Positions 1 through 8,406 of a DNA stretch of 64,000 bases are shown in pieces. Under the pieces are notes generated by a model. The model was not told the DNA's origin. It was given only the letters and a program-made list of their open reading frames with translations, and did not search any database. Position 1 is the stretch's first letter, and each line of letters opens with the position of its first letter. Position numbers and translations under genes: made by a program. The stretch comes from Isoptericola sp. AK164 (GTDB lineage Bacteria > Actinomycetota > Actinomycetes > Actinomycetales > Cellulomonadaceae): positions 1,302,001-1,366,000 of the forward strand of contig NZ_CP119106.1 of the NCBI RefSeq assembly GCF_029643425.1. Reading direction: 5' to 3'.

Positions 1-91
1 ATCCCGGCGCCTGCTGCGTGCCGGGTCGACGCGGGCGCAGCGCGCCCAGCATCTGGCGGGTACGGACCGAACGGTTGGAGCTGAAGGCCAT
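1..91 (-). CDS. Partial hypothetical protein (N-terminus only, runs off left edge)
   Basis: A minus-strand reading frame opens with ATG at 91-89 and stays open to base 1, giving about 30 residues that begin MAFSSNRSVRTRQM and are rich in Arg, Ser and Pro. GGGAG lies a few bases upstream and could serve as ribosome binding site. I do not recognise the family and too little is present to assign a function. It is the next possible gene downstream of the alcohol dehydrogenase on the same strand. It could also be chance open frame in GC-rich DNA. Confidence 0.3.
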   Translation of the reverse strand, partial: MAFSSNRSVRTRQMLGALRPRRPGTQQAPG

Positions 92-226
92 GAGGGGACT
101 CCCAGGCGTGCAGGAACGGTGGTCTGCGTGCTGGATCCCGCGACTGACGACGAGTTCGTCCTGGCGGAGGTGCTCGGGGACAGCGGCATCACCCGCCCGA
201 CGCTGGGCAGGTCGTGTGGAGCCGGG

Positions 227-268
227 TCAGTCGCGGCTCGGACTACTGGGAGGCTCGCTGCGGGTCAT
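227..268 (-). CDS. Possible 13-codon leader peptide with strong Shine-Dalgarno
   Basis: The minus strand carries AAGGAGGT seven bases before an ATG at 268-266, the best ribosome binding site in this part of the window. The frame it opens reads MTRSEPPSSPSRD and stops at TGA 229-227. About 135 bases further downstream is the ATG of the partial gene at the left edge. The arrangement looks like a translated leader or uORF ahead of that gene. There is no run of a single amino acid to suggest classical attenuation, and it is not the known cysteine-rich actinobacterial leader. Confidence 0.35.
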   Translation of the reverse strand: MTRSEPPSSPSRD

Positions 269-385
269 GCGCGGTACCTCCTTCGACGTCGGGCGGCGTT
301 CCGGCCGCCGGCTGCTGGCCGGGGTCAGTCTACTCCGGCGCTGATCACGGCGCCCGGGAGCCGGGTCGTGGCCTGCGTCACCGAC

Positions 386-1438
386 TCAGCGGCGCGGGTC
401 GCAGACCGTGATGCCCGCCGTGCTGCGCTCGCGCATCCGCGGCAGCAGGTCGGCCGCCGCCTCGAGGTCCACGACGCCGTCGAGGAGGTCCTGCGGACGC
501 AGCGTCCCGTCGCCGACGAGCCCCATCATCGCCGGGTAGTCGGCCGCGGACATGCCGTGCGAGCCCAGCACGTCCAGCTCGAGCGCGATGACCCGGTCCA
601 TCGCCACCGGCGGGCGGCCCTCGACGGCGGGCAGCAGGCCGACCTGCACGTGCCGGCCCCGGCGACGCAGCGCACCGATCGCCGTCGCGCAGGTGTCCGG
701 CGAGCCGACGGCGTCGAGCGCGACGTGCGTGCCGCCGTCGGACAGGTCGTGGATCGCGGTGGTGACGTCGGTGCCGTCGGTGCCGTCGGTCAGGAGGGTG
801 TGCTCGGCCCCGGCGCGGCGAGCGGCCTCCAGCGCGGCGGGGTCGCGGTCGACGGCGATCACCTGGGCCCCGCGGGCGGCCGCGACCATGACGGCGCTCA
901 GGCCGACGCCGCCGGCCCCGACGACGGTGACCTGCTCACCGGCGCGCACGCGGGCGCGGTGCGCCACGGCGCGGAACGCGGTGGCGAAGCGGCAGCCGAG
1001 GGCCGCCGCGGTGGCGTCGGTGACGTCGTTGGGCACCGCGACGAGGTTGGTGTCCGCCGCGTGCAGGGCCACGAGCTCGGCCCAGGAGCCGTGGTGGGTG
1101 AACCCGGGCTGGGTCTGGTCGGGGCAGACCTGGGCGTCGCCCGCCCGGCACCACGCGCAGCGTCCGCAGCCGCAGACGAACGGCGTGGTGACGCGGTCGC
1201 CGACCCTCCACCGCCGCACGCCGGCGCCGACGGCGGCGACCGTGCCGGCCAGCTCGTGACCCGGCACGTGCGGAAACATGGTGATGTCGCCGTCGTGGCC
1301 GGCCCAGCCGTGCCAGTCGCTCAGGCACAGCCCCGTGGCGTGCACGCGCACCACCACGCCGCCGTCGGGCGCGACGGGCTCGGGCAGCTCACGGACGGTG
1401 ACGGGACCGCCGAAGGCGTCGTAGGCGACGGCGCGCAT
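386..1438 (-). CDS. Zinc-dependent alcohol dehydrogenase family protein
   Basis: A 350-residue medium-chain dehydrogenase/reductase, cytosolic, oxidising an alcohol or polyol with NAD(P). The catalytic zinc ligands are visible as Cys38 (GLC), His61-Glu62 (GHE) and Cys149. The structural-zinc lobe has four cysteines at 91, 94, 97 and 105 in CxxCxxCx7C spacing. The Rossmann glycine motif GAGGVGL is at 174-180. Length is normal for the family. The ATG start is supported by GAGGAGGT just upstream. The substrate cannot be read from the sequence. It lies downstream of the histidine phosphatase gene on the same strand with a gap of about 90 bases. Confidence 0.88.
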   Translation of the reverse strand: MRAVAYDAFGGPVTVRELPEPVAPDGGVVVRVHATGLCLSDWHGWAGHDGDITMFPHVPGHELAGTVAAVGAGVRRWRVGDRVTTPFVCGCGRCAWCRAGDAQVCPDQTQPGFTHHGSWAELVALHAADTNLVAVPNDVTDATAAALGCRFATAFRAVAHRARVRAGEQVTVVGAGGVGLSAVMVAAARGAQVIAVDRDPAALEAARRAGAEHTLLTDGTDGTDVTTAIHDLSDGGTHVALDAVGSPDTCATAIGALRRRGRHVQVGLLPAVEGRPPVAMDRVIALELDVLGSHGMSAADYPAMMGLVGDGTLRPQDLLDGVVDLEAAADLLPRMRERSTAGITVCDPRR

Positions 1439-1531
1439 CTCAGACCTCCTCGGCGATCTGGCGGATCCGGGCGACGGCAGGCATGTCGCGATGATCGCAC
1501 GCCGGGTCCGACGCCGGTGCGCGACCGGATC

Positions 1532-2224
1532 TCAGCGTGCGGCGGCCGCCGCGGGTGCCGGGGCGGGGCGCGCCGCCACGGCGCCGTGGCCCGCGACGTC
1601 GACGCCCGCGCGCACGACGCGGGCTGCGCCGTCGGACACCTCGACGGTCGAGACGGAGGCGTTCGGCAGCGCGGTGAGCCCGGACGGGTCGACGGTCCAC
1701 AGGTAGGCGGCGAGCGTCAGCCCGTGCCCGACGACGAGGACGCGCGCCGTGCTGGGCGCTGCCGCTCCGTGCGAGGCACCCGCGGGCGCCGTCGCGTGCT
1801 CGGCGAGGATGCGCCGGAAGGTGCCGCGGACCCGGTGCATGAAGTCGCCGCCGGACTCCCCGCCGCCGACGCCCGGGTGGGTCCCCGCGAGCATCGCGGG
1901 GACGAGCTCCGCCCACGGCACCTCGGCGTCGAGGATGTGCTCGGGCCGCCGTTCGAAGCTGCCGAACGACAGCTCGCGCAGGCCCTCGTCGATGCGCAGC
2001 CGCTGGTCGGGGTGGTGCTTGAGGATCTCCGCGGCCGTCTGGACCGCCCGGCCCTGCGGGGAGGAGTAGACGGCGTCGAACGACTGGTCGGCCAGGTGCT
2101 GGGCCGTGACCCGGACACCGGCACGGCCCGTCCGCGTCAGCGGGGAGTCGCAGGCGCCCTGCAGGTGGCGGCGGGCGTTGAGGGTCGTCTGCCCGTGGCG
2201 GACGAGCGTGAGGGTGAGGGTCAT
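1532..2224 (-). CDS. Histidine phosphatase family protein (phosphoglycerate-mutase-like)
   Basis: A 230-residue cytosolic phosphatase of the histidine-phosphatase superfamily. The phosphohistidine motif RHG is at residues 9-11 in LVRHGQT, and the second catalytic histidine sits in VVGHGLTL near the C-terminus. These enzymes remove phosphate from sugars, nucleotides or cofactors through a phosphohistidine intermediate; the substrate here is unknown. I chose the ATG at 2224 because it puts RHG at the usual position; upstream in-frame ATGs would add a nonconserved extension. The C-terminus ends in a low-complexity Ala/Pro tail, probably unstructured. Confidence 0.85.
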   Translation of the reverse strand: MTLTLTLVRHGQTTLNARRHLQGACDSPLTRTGRAGVRVTAQHLADQSFDAVYSSPQGRAVQTAAEILKHHPDQRLRIDEGLRELSFGSFERRPEHILDAEVPWAELVPAMLAGTHPGVGGGESGGDFMHRVRGTFRRILAEHATAPAGASHGAAAPSTARVLVVGHGLTLAAYLWTVDPSGLTALPNASVSTVEVSDGAARVVRAGVDVAGHGAVAARPAPAPAAAAAR

Positions 2225-2366
2225 CGTCGAGGTGACCTTTCGTCGCGTGTGTCTCGCCATGACCCTAGACCCGGTGGGTGGACTCCGGGTGACCTCGCGG
2301 TGCACGGCGGTGGGCCACCGGGCGTCTACCGAGCCCGGGTGGCTGGGCTCTCCGCTCCAGGGTCCC

Positions 2367-3314
2367 TCACGGCGTGAGCACGATGTTGCCGACCTTGTGT
2401 CCGGTGTCGATCCGGGCGTGCGAGGCAGCGACGTCGTCCAGCCCGACGACGGACTCGGTGACCGGTGTCAGCGCTCCCTCGGCGACGAGGCGGAGCAGCT
2501 CGGCGACGTCCTGCGGCTTCTCCGGCGCGGGGCCGGAGCGCACCCGGCCGACGGACGTCAGCGACTGCCCGAACGTGCCCGTGATCAGCAGCAGGACGCC
2601 GTCGTCGGTGAGCAGGCGTCGCCCGGCCCGGGTGCTCAGTGCGCCGACGACGTCGACGACCACGTCGTAGCGACCGGTGAGCTCCTGCACCGGTGTGGTC
2701 CTGTAGTCGACGACGTGGTGGGCACCGAGCCGCCGGACCAGGTCGAGGTTGGCCGCGCTCGCCACCCCGGTGACCGTGGCGCCCCGGTGGGCGGCCAGCT
2801 GGACGACCGCGGTGCCGACGGCGCCCGACGCGCCGACCACGAGCACGGACGTGCCGGGGCCGACCTCGGCTCGCCGGGTCAGGTAGTGCAGCGCCGTGGT
2901 GCCGCCGAACAGCACGGCCGCGGCGTCCTCGTGGCTGACGCCGTCGGGCTTCGGGACGGCGCGGTCGGCGGGCACGACGACGAGCTCGGCGTGGGTGCCC
3001 ATCCGGGTGCCGGTCATCCCCGCCACCTCGTCGCCCCGGGAGAGAGTCGTGACGTCCGGGCCGACCTGCTCGACGACACCGGAGTAGACGCCGCCGAGGA
3101 TCGGGCGGCGCGGCCGGCGGACCCCCAGGGCGAGCCGGGCGAGGAGGCGGAACCCCCGGGGGAACCGGGACCCGCGGATGCGGGCGTCGGCGACCGTGAC
3201 GGCCGCGGCGCGGACCCGCACGAGCACCTCGTCCCGGCCTGGCGTGGGCGCGGAGACGTCGGCGACGCGGACGACGTCGGGCGGACCGTACTGCTGGACG
3301 AGTGCTGCGCGCAT
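2367..3314 (-). CDS. NAD(P)-dependent alcohol dehydrogenase, quinone-oxidoreductase type
   Basis: A 315-residue zinc-free medium-chain reductase of the quinone oxidoreductase branch, which typically reduces quinones or enones with NADPH. The N-terminal GroES-like domain covers about residues 1-130 and the nucleotide-binding motif GASGAVG is at 161-167, within a typical Rossmann segment. The zinc-lobe cysteines of true alcohol dehydrogenases are absent. ATG 3314 is preceded by AGGGAG. The gene is divergent from a TetR regulator with an operator-like palindrome between them, so it is very probably that regulator's target. Confidence 0.88.
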   Translation of the reverse strand: MRAALVQQYGPPDVVRVADVSAPTPGRDEVLVRVRAAAVTVADARIRGSRFPRGFRLLARLALGVRRPRRPILGGVYSGVVEQVGPDVTTLSRGDEVAGMTGTRMGTHAELVVVPADRAVPKPDGVSHEDAAAVLFGGTTALHYLTRRAEVGPGTSVLVVGASGAVGTAVVQLAAHRGATVTGVASAANLDLVRRLGAHHVVDYRTTPVQELTGRYDVVVDVVGALSTRAGRRLLTDDGVLLLITGTFGQSLTSVGRVRSGPAPEKPQDVAELLRLVAEGALTPVTESVVGLDDVAASHARIDTGHKVGNIVLTP

Positions 3315-3359
3315 GACGTTCTCCCTGACGGGTGTAAGGCTGGACGTCCACACTGTAGA

Positions 3360-3373
3360 CTTACGATCGTAAG
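3360..3373. promoter_or_regulatory. TetR operator: perfect 14-bp palindrome in divergent promoter
   Basis: CTTACGATCGTAAG is a perfect palindrome between the divergent oxidoreductase and TetR genes, 25 bases before the TetR start. It overlaps a plausible -10 (TACGAT) for the regulator. Position and symmetry fit autoregulation and control of the oxidoreductase. Binding is inferred. Confidence 0.7.
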
Positions 3374-3398
3374 GTTGGCAAGGGTCCCGGGAGGATGC

Positions 3399-4040
3399 AT
3401 GGCGCGTGTCGCGCTGACCAGCGAGAAGATTCTCGACGCTGCTGCCGGCGTCGCCGACGACGGAGGGCTGGCGGCCGTCAGCATGCGCAACGTCGGACGG
3501 CGCCTCGGTGTCGAGGCCATGTCGCTCTACCACCACGTCGCGAACAAGGAAGCCCTGCTCGACCAGCTCGCCGACTGGGTGTTCGCCCGCATCGAACTGC
3601 CCGTCGTGGGTGACCCGTGGCGACCGGCGATGGCGGCCCGCGCCGCCTCGGCGCGGACCGTGCTGGCGGCGCACCCCTGGGCGCTCGGCCTCGTGGAGTC
3701 GCGGCGCACGCCCGGCCCAGCCCTGCTGCACCACCACGACACCGTGCTCGGGTGCCTGCGGGCCGGCGGGTTCTCCGTCGCGCTGGCGAGCCAGGCGTTC
3801 GCCGCCATCGACTCCTACGTCTACGGATTCGTGCTGACCGAGCAGAGGCTCCCGTTCGACGCCGCGGGAGAGGCCGGCGCGTTCGTGGCGGACGTCGACC
3901 TGCCCGTGGGCGACCATCCCCACCTCGCCGAGATGGTCGACGAGATCGTCATGGGTGGCGACTACCGGTTCGCCGACCAGTTCGACGACGGCCTCGAGCT
4001 GATCCTGGACGGCCTCGAGCGTCGGCTCGGCGGGGACTGA
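3399..4040 (+). CDS. TetR/AcrR family transcriptional regulator
   Basis: A 213-residue repressor with an N-terminal helix-turn-helix at about residues 7-55, ending in the typical SLYHHVANKEALLDQ segment. The C-terminal ligand domain resembles the TetR_C class. ATG 3399 is preceded by GGGAGG at good spacing. The gene is divergent from the oxidoreductase at 2367-3314, and a perfect 14-bp palindrome lies immediately upstream. It probably represses both genes until a small ligand binds. The ligand is unknown; a quinone or other electrophile would fit the neighbour, but that is inference. Confidence 0.9.
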   Translation: MARVALTSEKILDAAAGVADDGGLAAVSMRNVGRRLGVEAMSLYHHVANKEALLDQLADWVFARIELPVVGDPWRPAMAARAASARTVLAAHPWALGLVESRRTPGPALLHHHDTVLGCLRAGGFSVALASQAFAAIDSYVYGFVLTEQRLPFDAAGEAGAFVADVDLPVGDHPHLAEMVDEIVMGGDYRFADQFDDGLELILDGLERRLGGD

Positions 4041-4128
4041 CCTCCGCGAGCCCGTCGTCGGCAAGGGGTTCCCCACGGCGGTCCGTCCGGTTACGGTTCC
4101 CGGACCGGCACGTCGACCTGGAGCCGCC

Positions 4129-4563
4129 ATGAGCATGGACAGCGGACCGCGCTACTACGACCTGGACGGCATGCCCGTCTCCGAGGCGCGGTGGGCGGTC
4201 ATGTGGCACACGGAGGACCGGTGCGTCGCGCAGACGCTCGTCGGGGCCGACTACGTCGTCGAGGCGCGCTGGGTCGGGACCGACCGCGAGGAGCGCGTGG
4301 ACGAGGCGCCCCGCATCTACCGGGTCAGCGTCCATCCCCTGGGGTACGTGCTGCCCGCGGACGCCGACGACGACACCCCCGCCACGCTGCTGCTCACCGA
4401 CGAGACCGTGGTCGAGGAGTCCTTCGCCGACCGGTCTGCCGCCGTGGCCCGCCACGACCAGCTCGTGGCCTCGCTGCGGCACCGGCTCGCCGCGGCGTCC
4501 TACCTCACCAGCGGGTGCGTCCCGCTGCGCGACCTGCTCACCGAGCCGCTCACCCCGGCCTGA
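4129..4563 (+). CDS. Hypothetical protein
   Basis: A 144-residue soluble protein without signal peptide or membrane segment. It begins MSMDSGPRYYDLDG and is rich in acidic residues, with a predicted beta-rich N-terminal half (RYYDLDG, YVVEARWVG, YRVSVHPLGY) and a helical C-terminus. ATG 4129 is preceded by GGAGCC. I do not recognise a family. It lies between the TetR gene and the convergent amidinohydrolase gene, so the context says nothing about its role. Confidence 0.7.
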   Translation: MSMDSGPRYYDLDGMPVSEARWAVMWHTEDRCVAQTLVGADYVVEARWVGTDREERVDEAPRIYRVSVHPLGYVLPADADDDTPATLLLTDETVVEESFADRSAAVARHDQLVASLRHRLAAASYLTSGCVPLRDLLTEPLTPA

Positions 4564-4568
4564 GCCGC

Positions 4569-5330
4569 TCAGCGCACCCGCACGGACAGGCAGGTGACGC
4601 AGCCCTCGAGCTTCTCGAACTCCGTCACCGGGGTGGTGACGACCTCCAGGCCGCGGTCCCGCAGCAGCTCGGCCGTGCGCGGGGCGCTCGCGGACAGCAG
4701 CACCGTGCCCTCGTCGAGGACGACGACGGCGTTCCCCTCGGCCTCGGGGACCGGCACGAACCGCTCGAACAGCTCGGGCGCCTCGACCAGCGGCTCGTGG
4801 CCGATCACGGTGCCGTCCGGCAACGCCGTGACGGCGCTCTTGAGGTGCAGCACCCGGGTGACCGGCACCGGCACGACCTGCCATCCGCGCGGCTCCAGGA
4901 GCGCGCGGAGCTGGGCCACGCCGTCGTCGTCGGTGCGGCTGGAGCGGCCCACGTAGACCGTGCGGCCGACCTGGAGGACGTCGCCGCCCTCCAGGGTCCC
5001 GGGGGCCTCGATCGCCGCGACCTCCAGGTCGAGGGACTCGACGACGGGGCGCATGCTGGCGACCTCGCCCCGGCGGGACTCCGCGCCCGGGCGGGTGAGC
5101 ACGGCGAGGTCGTCGAAGACCACGACGGCGTCCTCGACGAAGACGCCGTCCGGGTGCTCGTCCGCGGCGGGGAGCTCGACGAGCTGCCAGCCGCGGTCGG
5201 CGTACCGCCTCGTGTACTCCTGCCACTGGCGGCGGGCCAGGTCGGCGTCGACCGGGACGCGGTCGAGGTGGGTCAGCTCGCCCTCGGCGAGGCGGGGCGA
5301 GGGCGGACGGACGAGCAGGGTGCCGGGCAT
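4569..5330 (-). CDS. ddaH: Dimethylargininase (DDAH)-type amidinohydrolase
   Basis: A 253-residue guanidino-group hydrolase of the amidinotransferase fold. DDAH enzymes split N-methylated arginines to citrulline and methylamines. Visible active-site elements are Glu66-Asp67 (FVED), the family signature GTLEGGDVL at 111-119, the catalytic His162 (LHLKS) and Cys247 in the C-terminal VTCLS. The last residues correspond to the usual end of the family, so it is full length. ATG 5330 has GGTCACC upstream. A related activity on another guanidino compound cannot be excluded. It stands alone, convergent with the preceding hypothetical gene. Confidence 0.82.
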   Translation of the reverse strand: MPGTLLVRPPSPRLAEGELTHLDRVPVDADLARRQWQEYTRRYADRGWQLVELPAADEHPDGVFVEDAVVVFDDLAVLTRPGAESRRGEVASMRPVVESLDLEVAAIEAPGTLEGGDVLQVGRTVYVGRSSRTDDDGVAQLRALLEPRGWQVVPVPVTRVLHLKSAVTALPDGTVIGHEPLVEAPELFERFVPVPEAEGNAVVVLDEGTVLLSASAPRTAELLRDRGLEVVTTPVTEFEKLEGCVTCLSVRVR

Positions 5331-5389
5331 GGGGTGACCGTACCGTCGCCGCGCCCGCGAGGGGACCCTCGCGGGCGCGGCGAGTCCGG

Positions 5390-8047
5390 TCAGGGTGCGC
5401 CGACCTCGACGGTCAGCGTCGCCGGCTCCGACGCCGTCGGTCGTGCGCCGGTCTGACCGTCCACGAGGACGCGGTAGTCCCCGGCGAACGGGGGTGCGGC
5501 GACGACGGTGAGCTCCGCCGTCGTCTCCCCGTCCAGGTCGGTCCACTCGTCGTCGACGAGACGCTGCCACTGGTAGCCCGTGGCCGCGACCGCGTCGGCG
5601 GTGAAGGTGGCCTGCCGGCCCGGCCGTGTGGTCACGTCCGACGGCTGACCGGTGACGACGGCCGCCACCGGCGTCTCGCCCGCGGTGTACCGCGTGAAGT
5701 TGTACTCCCGCGGGGACTGCGGACGCTGCTCGCCGGTGACCTTGGCGTCCAGGTCGCAGGGGCCGTTGGCCTCGATCTCGAGCCACTCGCCCTGGACGTA
5801 CTCGACGACCTCCTCCTTGTCGTCGCCGCAGATGTCCACGTGCCACAGACGCGCGTCGTCCAGCTCGGTGACGAACTCGCCGTCGCCGGAGTAGATGCCC
5901 GTGGGCTCGCCGCACCCGCGGTTCCAGACCATGATCTGGTCGGTGCCGTCGCCGGTCCAGTTGTGGATCGGCTCGGGGATCGTGCCGTAGCAGCCGCGGG
6001 TCTGCCGCTCCTCGGCCCAGACCGTCTCGCCCTGGGCGTCGATCATGAACAGCCCGTCCAGGCCGTTGGAGGACCGGTTGATGCGGTCCAGGCCGAACGT
6101 CTCCAGCCCCGGCAGATCGGTGCGGTACTCGCCGACCATGATGTTCTGGGACTCGACGGTGTCGTCGTTGACCCAGATCGTCTCGCCGGTGTCCCAGCGG
6201 TGGGCCGACGTCGAGGCGCCGCCGAGCAGCACGTCCGCGGTGCCGTCGGAGTCGATGTCCGCCACCCAGATGGTGTCGGCGTGGTCGGGCAGCTCCGCGC
6301 TCCACAGCAGGTTGCCGTCGGCGTCGACCATGTCGTAGCCGATCATGATCTCGTCACGGCCGTCGCCGTCGAAGTCGTAGGGCCACGGGTAGTGCCCCGT
6401 GTTGCCCTCGTGCTCCCAGATGACGGTGCCGTCGGACTCCAGCAGCCACGCCTTCGAGTAGCGGTTCTTGACGAGGATCTCGTCCGGGTGGCCCTCGCCG
6501 TCGGCGTCGACGAACACGATGGCGTCGTGCGCCTCCGGCGTCGGCAGGGCGAAGTCGCGCACGTGCTCGCCGGTGGCGCCGTCGAACACGTAGAAGCGAC
6601 CCTCGGCCCCGGTGTCCCCGTCCGGGTACATCACGGCCACGACCTCCAGGTCACCGTCGCCGTCGGTGTCGACGACCTGGGCGGGGATGTCCTGGCTGTT
6701 GTTGCGCCCGTCCGGGTCCACCTCGCCGATCTGCCAGAGCTGCTCGCCCGTGGCGGTGAATGCGGTCATGGAGGCGACCATCGGGCCGGTGTACAGCGCG
6801 CCGGCGTTGATGTGGTGCGGCTGGACCATGATGATCTCGGGCCGGCCGTCGCCGGTCAGGTCGCCGAACCACGGACGGGCGCCGTCGCCGGCGACGCTGG
6901 TGTCGATCTCGGCGACCGTGTTCGTGCCGATCATCTGCTCCAGCGTGGTGTTCTCCGAGGGGTCGGAGATGCCACCCGCGCCGACCGCCCGGACCTGGTA
7001 GGTCCAGGTGAAGCAGCACTCGGTGCCGTAGCCGACGTCCAGGGCGCTCGCGGTGTCCTCCGTGCGCTCCAGGAGCTGCCAGGAGTGGGCGACGTGGTCG
7101 GTGCGGTAGACGTCGTAGGCGACGGCGCCGTCGACGGCGTCCCAGCGCAGGGTCGACGTGGTGGCGTCCTCCTCGCCCTCGACGCGCAGGTTCGTCGGGG
7201 CCGACGGCGGATCCTGCTCCTCGTCCGCCGCCTCGATCTCCAGCGGCTGCGACGGGCCGGACTCGGTGCCCGCCGCGTTGGTCTGGGTGACCGTGTAGGT
7301 GAGGGTGTCGCCCAGGCGGATCACGTCGTCGGCGTCCGTGAAGGCGGCCTCGGTGGCGGTGCCGACCTGCTCAGCGTCGCCGCCGTTGGTGCTCCGGTAG
7401 ACGGTATAGGACGCGGCGTCCGCCGGAGCGTCCCAGGTGAGGTCGACCTCGACCGCGGTGCCGTCGACCTCGACGTCCGAGACCAGGTTGGTCGGCGGGA
7501 GCTGGGAGGAGACAGTGACGCCGTTGAGGCGGCCGTCGCGAGCGACGTCCAGGTCGAGGCGACCGTCGGTGACCTCGACGGCCTGGGCCCACGTGGCGTA
7601 CTCCGAGGCGCCGGCCTCGAGCGTGCCCTGGTCCTCGCCCTCGACCGTGAGCTCGGTGTAGTTGCCGGCGATGTGGTCGCCGCTGGTGACGGTCACCCAG
7701 TAGGTGCCGTCCGGGACGTCGGTGGAGAAGGTCGTGGTGCCGACCGTGAAGTCGCGGCGCAGGTCGTCGGGTGCCCCGCGGTCGCGGACGGCGACCTGCC
7801 GGGACAGACCGTAGCCCGCGCCGTCGTCGTACAAGGTGGTGTGTGCGACGCGGGTGTAGCCGTCGGCCACGGGCGAGCCGGTGGAGCCGAAGTCGAAACG
7901 CTGGTCGACGGCGGTGGTCGGGTCGGAGGTGTCCGCCGCGGCGCTGGTGGCCAGCGGGAGCGGCGCGAGGGCGACCGCGGCGGCGGCCGCGATCGCGATC
8001 GTGGGGCGGGGTGATCGGTGGGGGTGTGTGCGGCGTGTGGGTGACAA
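5390..8047 (-). CDS. Secreted multidomain protein: carbohydrate-binding, FN3, FG-GAP beta-propeller, Ig-like (rhamnogalacturonan-lyase-like)
   Basis: An 885-residue exported protein. I place the start at TTG 8047: it has GGAGGA five bases upstream and begins an Arg-rich n-region, an Ala/Leu hydrophobic core and an Ala cleavage site near residue 38. A beta-sandwich module follows (about 45-165), starting RFDFGSTGSPVADGY, a pattern seen in pectin-acting enzymes. Then come two fibronectin-III domains (about 170-370), a beta-propeller (about 370-790) with many DxDGDG calcium-type loops, and a C-terminal Ig-like domain. The propeller resembles PL11-type rhamnogalacturonan lyases or FG-GAP proteins. 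It probably acts on plant pectin outside the cell; catalytic activity is not proven. Confidence 0.68.
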   Translation of the reverse strand: MSPTRRTHPHRSPRPTIAIAAAAAVALAPLPLATSAAADTSDPTTAVDQRFDFGSTGSPVADGYTRVAHTTLYDDGAGYGLSRQVAVRDRGAPDDLRRDFTVGTTTFSTDVPDGTYWVTVTSGDHIAGNYTELTVEGEDQGTLEAGASEYATWAQAVEVTDGRLDLDVARDGRLNGVTVSSQLPPTNLVSDVEVDGTAVEVDLTWDAPADAASYTVYRSTNGGDAEQVGTATEAAFTDADDVIRLGDTLTYTVTQTNAAGTESGPSQPLEIEAADEEQDPPSAPTNLRVEGEEDATTSTLRWDAVDGAVAYDVYRTDHVAHSWQLLERTEDTASALDVGYGTECCFTWTYQVRAVGAGGISDPSENTTLEQMIGTNTVAEIDTSVAGDGARPWFGDLTGDGRPEIIMVQPHHINAGALYTGPMVASMTAFTATGEQLWQIGEVDPDGRNNSQDIPAQVVDTDGDGDLEVVAVMYPDGDTGAEGRFYVFDGATGEHVRDFALPTPEAHDAIVFVDADGEGHPDEILVKNRYSKAWLLESDGTVIWEHEGNTGHYPWPYDFDGDGRDEIMIGYDMVDADGNLLWSAELPDHADTIWVADIDSDGTADVLLGGASTSAHRWDTGETIWVNDDTVESQNIMVGEYRTDLPGLETFGLDRINRSSNGLDGLFMIDAQGETVWAEERQTRGCYGTIPEPIHNWTGDGTDQIMVWNRGCGEPTGIYSGDGEFVTELDDARLWHVDICGDDKEEVVEYVQGEWLEIEANGPCDLDAKVTGEQRPQSPREYNFTRYTAGETPVAAVVTGQPSDVTTRPGRQATFTADAVAATGYQWQRLVDDEWTDLDGETTAELTVVAAPPFAGDYRVLVDGQTGARPTASEPATLTVEVGAP

Positions 8048-8133
8048 CGTCGTCCTCCATCGGTGTCCTGACGTGCTGCCGGGCCGCCGTCGGCCCGGCG
8101 TGCGACTACCTCGGTGTCGTCGCACGGCGACGG

Positions 8134-8145
8134 TAAATCGATTCA
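8134..8145. promoter_or_regulatory. Candidate LacI-type operator upstream of the lyase gene
   Basis: TAAATCGATTCA has the AATCGATT core with central CG that LacI-family repressors of sugar genes often bind. It lies about 90 bases before the lyase start. A second imperfect symmetry (CTGG at 8155 against CCAG at 8172) follows. No LacI gene is in the window, so this is a weak assignment. Confidence 0.3.
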
Positions 8146-8221
8146 AGGTCGCCTCTGGAAACCGTATACCAGCAAGGCCGAGGGTGCGAGGTGTCGGGTG
8201 GTCCCGACCATGGGTCGTGGC

Positions 8222-8281
8222 GTCGGCAGTTCGTCGTCGGATCGGCACTTCGAAGTGCCGATCCGACGACGAGCTGCCGAC
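8222..8281. repeat. 60-bp near-perfect hairpin made of two 11-base words and their inverse
   Basis: The 30-base arms pair except for one position (8230/8273, a G-U wobble in RNA), with no loop spacer. Each arm holds two copies of the word TCGGCASTTCG 19 bases apart (8223 and 8242); the inverse copies begin at 8251 and 8270, again 19 apart. It lies between divergent genes, so it is not an ordinary terminator of either. Confidence 0.8.
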
Positions 8282-8406
8282 CAGATCGGCGCGTGAGGTG
8301 AATCGCGGGCCGGTACTGGTCACCGGGCGCCCGGTCCGCCAGGATTCTGCTCGTGCCCGCGCGTCCGGCGGGGCGCGCCGTCCGCACCGAAGGAGCCCGA
8401 TCACCG

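Larger units (their letters stand above)
8048..8406. other. Intergenic region between divergent genes
   Basis: About 360 bases with no convincing gene. It contains the lyase promoter region with operator-like symmetry (8134-8145, and a weaker one at 8155-8172) and a 60-bp hairpin (8222-8281). Nothing else is recognisable. Confidence 0.6.

Noticed and set aside
1440-1531. Short peptide frame just before the alcohol dehydrogenase start
   Set aside because: It ends next to the ATG and contains its ribosome site, but has no start signal of its own and no recognisable product.
119-2377. Long plus-strand open frame across the first genes
   Set aside because: It opposes two genes with clear catalytic motifs and has no recognisable domain; typical shadow frame.
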